Assembly (NCBI GenBank): GCA_023424865.1
Contig: JAFADM010000397.1
Coordinates: 1-15,232, forward strand
Direction: 5' to 3'
Length of the DNA: 15,232 bases
Source: Bacillota bacterium
GTDB lineage: Bacteria > Bacillota_A > Clostridia > DSM-8532
In this document: in pieces, positions 8,501 to 15,073 of the stretch
How the letters are laid out: each line of letters starts with the position of its first letter
Numbering within the stretch: position 1 is the first letter of the stretch
The notes under the pieces: model-generated
Told to the model about the DNA's origin: nothing
What the model saw: only the letters and a program-made list of their open reading frames with translations
Database searches by the model: none
Position numbers and translations under genes: made by a program

Positions 8501-8812
8501 CTGACTTCCTCCTTTGCACCCAAGGAGCTGCTGTTCTGTGAGGCTGTTACCACAGGCAGAATTCGATTTACAGCACGGTACGGCTTTTCTGCCAAGGGAG
8601 TATCTTTCTTCACGCAAACAAAGGAGGGCTGGTTTTCTCACACCCTGGACCATGAGGACCAGGAGGGAGCGATTGGGGAGCTTATGTATATACCCTTGAA
8701 CTTGGATGGGGCGTTTGAAGGAGAAGAAGAATCCTCGGATAAACGGTCAGCCGACACGCTGATGGAAGAGAGCCGGGGGTCTAAAACCGCCACACAGGAA
8801 ATTGATAATTAG
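5513..8812 (+). CDS. Cytoplasmic GH2-type beta-glycosidase, multidomain (probable beta-galactosidase)
   Basis: A 1099-residue glycoside hydrolase of family 2 architecture. Residues about 5-195 form the sugar-binding jelly roll (LHGTWEFSLDPKG near the start, GSAWYGKTFQIP later). An immunoglobulin-like part and then the TIM barrel follow (FYVNGRPAYFRGTHFGG onward). The expected catalytic pair is visible: acid/base E414 in SPSNEPGG and a likely nucleophile E501 in VISHELGQW. Around 795-890 a region with DAHQDWQWEEIV and VQPIDDWNRNYRLS resembles the glutamine-amidotransferase-like domain of some large beta-galactosidases. About 920-1065 looks discoidin-like (LLDGNPNTFVSG), and the tail is acidic and low-complexity. 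There is no signal peptide, so it should act inside the cell. AAAGGAGA just upstream sets the ATG. Next to two RG lyases, removal of galactose side chains from imported RG-I fragments is plausible. Specificity is inference; beta-glucuronidase or another GH2 activity is possible. Confidence 0.85.
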   Translation: MNWMHSLHGTWEFSLDPKGVGLNENWQERHFNDTIPIPGILQAQGYGEPVCETTPWVSSLHDRLWFQRDEYRMTSAEVNIPFLSQPPRHYLGSAWYGKTFQIPPHLAGCLFYLNIQCVKWKTLVWVDGEYKGTVTKLCTPHNHLLGELAEGEHHLTVLIDNGLMHPYRPDGHMVSDALGAAWNGMAGDVSVEAVPPIHIKSLRIFPDTEGKKAGVEVHLFNPNKDKEQVEVQVNGHSQKLIIEKEAHTLFFELDYPKDAKEWDGFDNNLHQVQASLSYDHFVQEKTDSFGFRKIEARDGRFYVNGRPAYFRGTHFGGDFPLTGYPWTETGPWQRLFRILKDWGLNYVRFHSFCPPEAAFAAADGEGVFLQAECGMWNVFYEGCSMNEVLWEETESLLDAFGNHPSFVMLSPSNEPGGDWYSPLASWVERCRRHDSRRLYTVQSGWPYPMAPESIEGTDYVYFHRSGFGIKPGGTIRGSVGWHGGDYALSVENIRYPVISHELGQWCSYPDFDVISKFTGYLKPGNYKVFKESAGRNGVLNMNKKFALLSGKWKAQLYKEDIEATFRTPHIYGFELLDLHDYVGQGTALVGLLDPFWDEKGFIAAREFRSFCSETVPLIRLYKRVYTSRDSLDCPVSFYHFGKNEIRDGVLIWKIMDESGRAVKEGTLGTWVLPIQRSIEIGSLKQELNELPAPGAYDIIIGLQNTSVKNSWRIWLYEEEEEAAPPANVVITRSFKKALEALNQGEKVIYMPYPEHHRLDSPPLSVKTSFWNSQMGPTYSRGMGLAVEKEHPALALFPTDAHQDWQWEEIVRGAHGLNLSGFPEELVPIVQPIDDWNRNYRLSMILECRALKGALLIVTADLCHDLETRPAARLLKKSLMAYAASPVFNPETEVAEEVLKKAFFPRHIMKEYGVKARLIQDGEVDLTSLLDGNPNTFVSGPHFRYPFTLMLESERKIVLKGVLYMPRQNEREHKGDIKGCRVEAWLEGMWKTVYEGELTSSFAPKELLFCEAVTTGRIRFTARYGFSAKGVSFFTQTKEGWFSHTLDHEDQEGAIGELMYIPLNLDGAFEGEEESSDKRSADTLMEESRGSKTATQEIDN

Positions 8813-8868
8813 AGAACTGCCTATGCCTATGTATAACCCATTATTTAAAGAAAAGAGGAACCGTATTA

Positions 8869-11484
8869 ATGGAAAGCATAACCTTTCATAACTTAAACGG
8901 CAGATCGGGTAAAGGGCCAGTATCCTTTGGGGCACCATGGAAAAAAGGCCTTATAAGAACACCTTTCTACAGGCTCACCGATGGATCAGGCCGGAGTCTC
9001 CCCCTTCAAAGCAGGGTAACTGCCTCCTGGCCTGACGGCTCAGTAAAATGGAGTGCCCATAGCTGTGCTTTATCCGGTTGTCCGCCTTATGTGCTCACCT
9101 GTGACAGTAAAGAGGGTTCACAATGTGACAGCCAGCCGGAGGGACTTAAAATTACCTCCCAAAGCGGCTGTATCACAGTGGATGGAGGGTCCGTACGGGC
9201 CGAGTTCCGGGCCGGAGGCGATTATGTTATTGAAAACCTGGTCATTGACGGAAGGCTTACTGCCTCTTACGGAAAGCTTATCTATACTTCCCAGGCCCTT
9301 CATGAGGATGGAGATGTTAAAACCCTTACGGAGGAGGACTATTCCGGAAGAGCGGATCGGGTGACCGTAGAGGAAGAAGGGCCTGTTTCCTGCGTTATAA
9401 GGTTGGACGGGGTCCATGTCCATAAGGGAAAGGCCTTGATTCCTTTTATTGTGCGCTTTACCTTCACCTATAACGAAGCTTGCGTAAAGATGATGCACAC
9501 CTTTTTGTATGACGGAGATCCTCAGCTGGATTTTATGAAGGCTATGGGAATAACCTTTCTATGCCCTTTGGAAGGAGAGGCCTGCAACAGGCATATCAAG
9601 CTGTCCGGTGAAAACGGTGTGTTTCATGAGGCGGGTCAGCTTCTGGTTTCCTGGAGGCCAAGGCTGCCCCAGGAGCTTTATGAGCAGCAGAGCCTTGGCC
9701 GCCTTTTGGATAAGGAAAGCCTGGAAGACGGGATAGTAAAATCAGCCCTTAAGGATATTCCCCTGTGGAACGGATACCGGCTCTATCAGGACAGTGCCGG
9801 ACATTACACCATTCGCAAGGGAACAGGGAAGAGGGGCTGCTGTTTCATTGACGCACTTCATGGGGGAAGGGCAGGGGGCGTTGTTGGCATTTACGGCGAG
9901 GAGGGAGGATTGCTTTTGGGCATGAAGGATTTCTGGCAAAAGCATCCTTCCTCCCTCTGGGTGGAGGACCTGACAGGGGATAATACCCGTGTGACTGCCT
10001 GGATCTGGTCCTGTGAGCATGAGGCCATGGACTTCAGGCATTATGATACGGTAGGCCATGCCAGTGCCTATTATGAAGGCTTTGACGAGGTAGGAAGCAC
10101 ACCCTTTGGCATTGCCAATACCAATGAGCTTGTCCTGGCCGGCTTTGCACGGGGAATAGCGGAGGACAGCGAGGTGAAAAGCTTTGAGAAATATGTGCAA
10201 AAGCCGCCCATGCTTTTTACGGATCCGGAGTATTATCATTCGGCAAGGGCCTTTGGGCCGTGGAGCCTTATAAAGAAAGAATCGCCTTTTGAGTCCTGGC
10301 TGGAAAAACAGCTTAATCTTGCCTTGGACTTTTACCTCAAGGAGATTGAACAGAGGCAATGGTACGGACTTTTTCACTATGGGGATGTGATGCATACCTA
10401 CGACAGGTTCAGGCATTGCTGGCGCTATGATATGGGGGGCTTTGCCTGGCAGAATACGGAGCTGGTGCCAACCCTCTGGCTCTGGTATGCCTTCCTGCGT
10501 TCCGGCAGGGAGGAGGTCTTCACTCTTGCCGAGGCCATGACCCGGCATTGCTCCGAGGTGGACCTTTATCACATGGGGGATTTAAAGGGTCTGGGCTCCC
10601 GGCACAATGTCCTTCACTGGGGCTGCTCCTGCAAGGAGCCCCGCATTGCCATGGCCGGGCACCATCGCTTTTACTATTACCTGACGGGGGATTACCGGCT
10701 GGGCGATGTTTTTGACGAAGTGAGGGACGGCGATTTAAGCACCCTCCATATGGATCCCCTGCGCCATTTTTATGATAAGGGGGCCATGGTATACCCCACC
10801 CATGCCCGCACTGGCCCCGATTGGTCCTCCTACTGCTCCAACTGGCTGACGGCCTGGGAGAGAAAGGGAGATACGCAGGCCAGGGATAAGCTTTTGACAG
10901 GCCTAAATGACATTAAGGCCTCTCCCTACGGCCTGATATCCGGCTCAGATTACGAATATGACCCCCAAAGCGGTCATTTAAGGTATATTGGGGAAAACGC
11001 ATCGGGAGGATCTCACCTTGCCATTTGCATGGGCGCACCTTCCGTATGGTTTGAGCTGGCCGAGGTATTGGAGGATGAAGCATGGACGCTTCTGCTGGCC
11101 GAATACGGCGACTTCTATTTTGCGTCTCCCGAGGAAAAACGGATGAAGGCGCCAATGGTCAACGCGGACAAGGGCTTTGCCTTCCCTTACATGGCAGCGG
11201 CCATGGGAGCCTACGCTGCCCGTTATTATAAAAAGGACGCATTGGGAAGGAAGATCTGGAAGACTTTAGCGGAAGAGCTTGGGGGAAGCTCCGGAAAGAG
11301 GAGCTTTGAGGCGGTTAAGGTTGATACTTATGCCAATACCGGGGAGCTTTCGGAAATACCCTGGCTTTCAACCAATTTTACGGCACAATGGTGCCTTAAT
11401 GTTATTCTTTCCATGGAGCTTGCGGGGGAGTATATGCCCCAATCTTTAACGGAGGTGGCTGGCAATGAAGCTATGGGTCAGTGA
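8869..11484 (+). CDS. Exo-rhamnogalacturonan lyase-like protein (PcRGLX / PL26 type)
   Basis: An 871-residue protein resembling the PcRGLX family of exo-rhamnogalacturonan lyases (polysaccharide lyase family 26), which cleave the RG-I backbone by beta-elimination. The N-terminal beta-domain (about 1-90) carries the recognisable pattern GPVSFGAPWKKGLIRTPFYR, then LPLQSRVTASWPDGSVKWSA. A central beta-rich part with a carbohydrate-domain look follows to about 450. The rest is helical with many aromatic residues and histidines (RFRHCWRYDMGGFAWQNTEL, GSRHNVLHWGCSC, MAGHHRFYYYLTGDY), fitting an alpha/alpha barrel. I cannot name the catalytic residues reliably. Length suits the family. No signal peptide is present, so it is predicted to be cytoplasmic. 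GAGG at 8855-8858 precedes the ATG by 10 nt. It starts 56 nt after the GH2 gene and ends inside the PL11 gene, so one transcript is likely. Confidence 0.82.
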   Translation: MESITFHNLNGRSGKGPVSFGAPWKKGLIRTPFYRLTDGSGRSLPLQSRVTASWPDGSVKWSAHSCALSGCPPYVLTCDSKEGSQCDSQPEGLKITSQSGCITVDGGSVRAEFRAGGDYVIENLVIDGRLTASYGKLIYTSQALHEDGDVKTLTEEDYSGRADRVTVEEEGPVSCVIRLDGVHVHKGKALIPFIVRFTFTYNEACVKMMHTFLYDGDPQLDFMKAMGITFLCPLEGEACNRHIKLSGENGVFHEAGQLLVSWRPRLPQELYEQQSLGRLLDKESLEDGIVKSALKDIPLWNGYRLYQDSAGHYTIRKGTGKRGCCFIDALHGGRAGGVVGIYGEEGGLLLGMKDFWQKHPSSLWVEDLTGDNTRVTAWIWSCEHEAMDFRHYDTVGHASAYYEGFDEVGSTPFGIANTNELVLAGFARGIAEDSEVKSFEKYVQKPPMLFTDPEYYHSARAFGPWSLIKKESPFESWLEKQLNLALDFYLKEIEQRQWYGLFHYGDVMHTYDRFRHCWRYDMGGFAWQNTELVPTLWLWYAFLRSGREEVFTLAEAMTRHCSEVDLYHMGDLKGLGSRHNVLHWGCSCKEPRIAMAGHHRFYYYLTGDYRLGDVFDEVRDGDLSTLHMDPLRHFYDKGAMVYPTHARTGPDWSSYCSNWLTAWERKGDTQARDKLLTGLNDIKASPYGLISGSDYEYDPQSGHLRYIGENASGGSHLAICMGAPSVWFELAEVLEDEAWTLLLAEYGDFYFASPEEKRMKAPMVNADKGFAFPYMAAAMGAYAARYYKKDALGRKIWKTLAEELGGSSGKRSFEAVKVDTYANTGELSEIPWLSTNFTAQWCLNVILSMELAGEYMPQSLTEVAGNEAMGQ

Positions 11485-13900
11485 GCTTGAGGATACCTGT
11501 ATACGCCTTTCCTGGGAGCCGGTAAGCCAGGCTCAGGCCTATCGTCTTTACTGGGCGGATAAGGATACGGAAACCGTTCGATTTAAATGCCTTATTAAAA
11601 CAGAGGAAACTGGGACTGTTGTGAGAAAGGCAACCCATCTGAAGCACTATTTTAAGGTTGCCGCCGAAAAGGATGGCAGGATTATTGAAGAAAGCAGCCT
11701 TGTGGAAACTCAAATTAAAAAAGTATTTCACCCCCAGCTTGAAAGGCTTTCACGGGGGCTTGCCGCTGTGAGCACGACGGAAGGGGTATTCTTAAGCTGG
11801 CGGCTTATGCGGGAGGAGGTCGACGGCTGGTGTGAAACCGGTCTTACCGGCGTTGATTTTAATGTCTGCCGAAACGGTGAGCTTCTGGCCAGGGTGACCC
11901 ACAGTACCAATTATCTGGACAGGGAGGGTACCGGTGAGGATCGCTATTCAGTGGAGCCAATCCATCCGGAAGGCGGGCAAAGCGCGGTTGCTTTTACTGG
12001 AAAAAGTCCTTGTGAAGAGGTTAAGGCCTTTCCTTCGGGAGCCAACTACATTGATTTGCCTCTTAAAATTCCTGAACCCGGCATAACGCCTTCGGGACAG
12101 CCCTTTACATACAATGCCAACGACATGAGCGTAGGAGATGCGGACGGAGACGGGGAGTATGAGTTTTTTGTCAAATGGGATCCCTCCAACTCCAAGGATG
12201 TGTCCCATTCCGGATATACGGGCCGGTGCCTCATCGACTGCTACAAGCTGGACGGCACCCTGCTCTGGCGTTTGGATATGGGGCCTAATATCCGGGCGGG
12301 AGCCCATTACACCCAGTTTATGGTCTATGATTTTGACGGGGACGGAAAAGCGGAAATGGCCGTTAAAACAGCCCCGGGCACGAAAATATACCGCTTTTGG
12401 GGGGATGGAAGCGTTAAAGAAGAAAGCTTCATCACCCGCCCAAAGGAGGATATTGACGCGGGCTATGGGAACGAAGATGATTACAGGTACAGCAGCGGGG
12501 ACTATTACGAACACCTGGTCCGCCGCTTTATGGCCTGGCAGGAGCATGGGGAAGTGAGGGCGGGGCACTGGCCGGATACCCTGGAGGCCTGCTTCGGAAT
12601 TGAAGCCCGGTATGATTACCCCCTTGCCAGGAAGGATGCCGAAAGCCTTGTGAATTACTTTATGGACGTCTACGCTCCCGGCAGAAATGAAAACAACCGG
12701 TTAAGGGAATTTGAGGGCTTTGTTCTTTCAGGGCCCGAATACCTTACCCTTTTTTCAGGAGACGGCAGGGAGCTGGAAACGGCCAGGTTTCCTTTTGAAC
12801 GTGTGGATGACGGCCTTTTATGGGGCGATTACGCCATGAAACGGATTGAACCTGGCAACCGTGTGGACAGGTTCCTTTCCGGCGTGGCTTATCTGGACGG
12901 GGAGCGGCCCTACCTTGTGGTATGCCGGGGGTATTACACCCGTGCGGCTGTGGCCGCCTATTCCTTTTTTGACGGCAGACTCAAGGAGCACTGGCGTCTT
13001 GACAGCGGCTTTGTACCCATGGACAATCCTTTCAGGGCAGGTCCCCACGGCAATACGGGCAGGGATCCCATATACGGAGTTCTGGCGGGACAGGGGAATC
13101 ACAGCCTTTCAACCGCCGATGTGGACGGGGACGGCTGTCAGGAAATCATCTATGGGGCGGCAGTCATTGACCATGACGGAAGCCTCCTTTACAGCAGCTT
13201 CGGAAATTTGCCTGACGGAAGGTATGTGAAGCTGGGGCACGGGGATGCCATGCATGTGGCGGATATTGATCCCGACCGTCCCGGCCTGGAAATCTTCAGC
13301 GTATTCGAAGGCGGACGGTCCGCGCCCTACGGCTATGCCCTGCGGGATGCACAAACCGGTGAGGTCATTTATGGCGAGTACGCCGACAGGGATCTGGGCA
13401 GGTGTATGATTGGGGATATTCATCCGGGGGCGAGGGGCCTCCAGACCTGGGTCAATTGTGTCAGAACCTGCACGGGAGAGGTCTTGCCCGACAGGGTGCC
13501 GGGAACGAATCAAAGCATCCGCTGGGCGCCGGATATGAGTACCCAAATACTGGGAAGGCCGTATAGAACAGGCGGACACCAGGGCGTCATCTATGATAAT
13601 ACCCACGGTGTACTTTTGGATCCCGAGGGAGTGGAAACCAACAACAGCACAAAGGGGAATGCCTGCCTTATTGCGGATATTTTCGGAGACTGGCGGGAGG
13701 AGCTCCTACTTCGAAAGGCCGACAATTCCGCCATTCGCATTTTTACCTGCGCAGAGCCTACGGGGCACAAGCTTTTTACCCTCATGCACGACATACAGTA
13801 CCGTACTGCCATAGCCTGGCAGAATAATTGCTATAACCAGCCGGGATATACCCAGTTCTATTTTGCTTCGGACACGGATTTTAAGTATGTGCTGCCATGA
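11465..13900 (+). CDS. Rhamnogalacturonan lyase, PL11 family (YesW/YesX-like), cytoplasmic
   Basis: An 811-residue PL11 lyase that cleaves the alpha-1,4 Rha-GalA linkage of RG-I by beta-elimination. Residues 1-88 look like an extra fibronectin-III domain. The family core begins near 93 (LSRGLAAVSTTEGVFLSW) and becomes unmistakable at IDLPLKIPEPG and FTYNANDMSVGDADGDGEYE. Calcium-loop motifs typical of the beta-propeller recur: DADGDGEYE (about 225), DFDGDGKAE (about 292), DVDGDGCQE (about 552) and HGDAMHVADIDPD (about 593). The ending (GHKLFTLMHDIQYRTAIAWQ) is also characteristic. There is no signal peptide, as in the intracellular exo-enzyme YesX rather than secreted YesW. About 75-90 residues near 323-415 appear to be inserted relative to the Bacillus proteins. 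GGAGGTGG at 11451-11458 sets the ATG, which overlaps the preceding lyase by 20 nt, implying coupled translation. Endo or exo mode cannot be decided. Confidence 0.93.
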   Translation: MKLWVSELEDTCIRLSWEPVSQAQAYRLYWADKDTETVRFKCLIKTEETGTVVRKATHLKHYFKVAAEKDGRIIEESSLVETQIKKVFHPQLERLSRGLAAVSTTEGVFLSWRLMREEVDGWCETGLTGVDFNVCRNGELLARVTHSTNYLDREGTGEDRYSVEPIHPEGGQSAVAFTGKSPCEEVKAFPSGANYIDLPLKIPEPGITPSGQPFTYNANDMSVGDADGDGEYEFFVKWDPSNSKDVSHSGYTGRCLIDCYKLDGTLLWRLDMGPNIRAGAHYTQFMVYDFDGDGKAEMAVKTAPGTKIYRFWGDGSVKEESFITRPKEDIDAGYGNEDDYRYSSGDYYEHLVRRFMAWQEHGEVRAGHWPDTLEACFGIEARYDYPLARKDAESLVNYFMDVYAPGRNENNRLREFEGFVLSGPEYLTLFSGDGRELETARFPFERVDDGLLWGDYAMKRIEPGNRVDRFLSGVAYLDGERPYLVVCRGYYTRAAVAAYSFFDGRLKEHWRLDSGFVPMDNPFRAGPHGNTGRDPIYGVLAGQGNHSLSTADVDGDGCQEIIYGAAVIDHDGSLLYSSFGNLPDGRYVKLGHGDAMHVADIDPDRPGLEIFSVFEGGRSAPYGYALRDAQTGEVIYGEYADRDLGRCMIGDIHPGARGLQTWVNCVRTCTGEVLPDRVPGTNQSIRWAPDMSTQILGRPYRTGGHQGVIYDNTHGVLLDPEGVETNNSTKGNACLIADIFGDWREELLLRKADNSAIRIFTCAEPTGHKLFTLMHDIQYRTAIAWQNNCYNQPGYTQFYFASDTDFKYVLP

Positions 13901-13976
13901 AAACCGCCTGATTTTTCCAGGGAGGCCTGAATGGACAAAATCGCTCTAAAATCTTTAAAAAAATGAAAATAGGCAA

Positions 13977-14005
13977 TTGTAAAGCATGGGCGACGGCAGT
14001 ATGAT
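13977..14005 (+). promoter_or_regulatory. Candidate sigma-A-type promoter for the 14087 gene
   Basis: TTGTAA at 13977-13982 and TATGAT at 14000-14005 are separated by exactly 17 nt. They match the -35 and -10 consensus at 4 and 5 of 6 positions. Transcription would start near 14012 and give a leader of about 75 nt holding the hairpin at 14027-14046. This suggests that the last gene can be expressed apart from the lyase operon. The match is seen in sequence; activity is inference. Confidence 0.45.
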
Positions 14006-14026
14006 GGGAATGTTGGGGGCAATCAA

Positions 14027-14046
14027 TTCTGTCCGGGGGGACAGAA
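14027..14046 (+). promoter_or_regulatory. Perfect 8-bp stem-loop / palindrome in the leader of the 14087 gene
   Basis: TTCTGTCC (14027-14034) and GGACAGAA (14039-14046) are exact inverted copies around a GGGG tetraloop. The element ends 25 nt before the AGGAGG ribosome site. No T-run follows, so it is not an ordinary terminator. It could be a repressor operator just downstream of the predicted promoter, an mRNA leader structure, or a dispersed palindromic (REP-like) element. Only the structure is certain. Confidence 0.45.
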
Positions 14047-14086
14047 AAATAAACGGAAAGCCTTCAACTTTAGGAGGATGGAATCT

Positions 14087-14944
14087 ATGGCAGGTTTATT
14101 TCCAAGAACAACGGTTGCAGGCGTGTCCTTATCACGCATGATTATCGGAACCAACTGGATGGCAGGCTGGAGCCATACAAGTCCCGCGGCCGATCAGATG
14201 ATTAAATCCCGGCATTCATCCCATACCACTGTGGAGCCCATGCTGGAAGCGTTTCTTTCTCACGGTGTCGATACGATTATGGGCCTGTTCAATGCAACGC
14301 CCCATATTCACCGGGCGGTAATGGAAACAAGCCAGAGAACGGGAAAGGACATTATTATCATCGACACCCCCATTGTGAATGTGGAAGACAATGCCCAGGC
14401 CCGTCAGGAGGCTGAAGCCACCATTAAAAAAAGCCGGGAGCTAGGGGCCACCTTTTGCCTGCTTCACCATTCCTGTGTGGAAAAGCTGGTTAATAAGGGA
14501 AAGGGAACCATTGAACGCCTGGACGATTATACAAAAATGATCCGGGACGCAGGGCTCATCCCCGGCCTGTCGGCCCATATGCCGGAGCTTGTTATTTACA
14601 GCGATCAAAACAATTATGATGTGGAAACCTATATTCAAATTTACAATTGCATGGGCTTTTTGATGCAGGTGGAAATTGAAACGGTGAACCGCATCATCCG
14701 CACGGCCAAGAAGCCTGTCATGACGATAAAGCCCATGGCAGCGGGCCGGTGCACCCCTTTTGTGGGCCTGAACTTCTCCTGGGCTACCTTAAGAGAGTGT
14801 GACATGGTTGCGGTGGGCTGCTATAACGAGCTTGAGGCACTGGAGGATATTGAAATTTCTCTGGCTGCTCTTGAAAGGCGGCTCCCGGAAATTGGTGTCC
14901 GCCAAAGCCCCAACCAGAGCCAGGCAGCCTTTGGCAAGGCTTGA
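14087..14944 (+). CDS. Conserved-looking protein of unknown function, possible TIM barrel with aldo/keto-reductase-like C-terminus
   Basis: A 285-residue soluble protein with no signal peptide or membrane segment. I chose the ATG at 14087 (MAGLFPRTTVAG) because AGGAGG at 14072-14077 is 9 nt before it; the in-frame ATG at 14078 touches that site and could not use it. I recognise no named family with confidence. Alternating hydrophobic strands and helices suggest a TIM barrel: VDTIMGLFNATPHIHRAV, KDIIIIDTPIVNVEDNA, GATFCLLHHSCVEKLVN, GLIPGLSAHMPELVI. Near the end, KKPVMTIKPMAAGR followed by CDMVAVGCYNELEALEDIE recalls the cofactor-side strands of aldo/keto reductases, though no complete AKR signature or catalytic Tyr/Lys set is evident. 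His/Asp/Glu-rich loops (LLHHSC, SAHMPE) could be catalytic or metal-binding. It sits 186 nt after the PL11 gene with its own promoter candidate and terminator. A role in RG-I sugar metabolism is only guilt by association. Confidence 0.75.
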   Translation: MAGLFPRTTVAGVSLSRMIIGTNWMAGWSHTSPAADQMIKSRHSSHTTVEPMLEAFLSHGVDTIMGLFNATPHIHRAVMETSQRTGKDIIIIDTPIVNVEDNAQARQEAEATIKKSRELGATFCLLHHSCVEKLVNKGKGTIERLDDYTKMIRDAGLIPGLSAHMPELVIYSDQNNYDVETYIQIYNCMGFLMQVEIETVNRIIRTAKKPVMTIKPMAAGRCTPFVGLNFSWATLRECDMVAVGCYNELEALEDIEISLAALERRLPEIGVRQSPNQSQAAFGKA

Positions 14945-14971
14945 ATCTATAAACAGTTGTTTTGCAATAAT

Positions 14972-15019
14972 GCAGGAAGCCCTGGAGGATAAACCCCTTC
15001 AGGCTTCCTGCTTCTTTTT
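14972..15019 (+). terminator. Intrinsic terminator closing the plus-strand gene series
   Basis: GCAGGAAGCC (14972-14981) pairs perfectly with GGCTTCCTGC (15002-15011). After a single C bulge the stem extends by six more pairs (14983-14988 with 14996-15001, one of them G-T). TTCTTTTT follows directly. It lies 27 nt after the last plus-strand stop and is a textbook rho-independent terminator. It also lies between convergent genes; on the minus strand the stem is followed by ATTATT, so any stop of leuS transcripts there would be weaker. Confidence 0.88.
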
Positions 15020-15073
15020 GCATCAATTTCAAAGCCTTACGGAAATAGGCGGGAAAGTCTGTGCTAAGGCCTT

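Noticed and set aside
9742..10572. 276-codon open frame on the minus strand
   Set aside because: Antisense to the PL26-type gene, with no family resemblance; a shadow of codon usage.
14078..14086. ATG at 14078 as start of the orphan gene
   Set aside because: It directly abuts the AGGAGG ribosome site, leaving no spacing. The ATG at 14087 is correctly spaced.
15027..15073. Possible leuS terminator: imperfect AAGCCTTA / TAAGGCCTT pairing
   Set aside because: The stem is short with a bulge and a long loop, and no T-run follows it on the minus strand.
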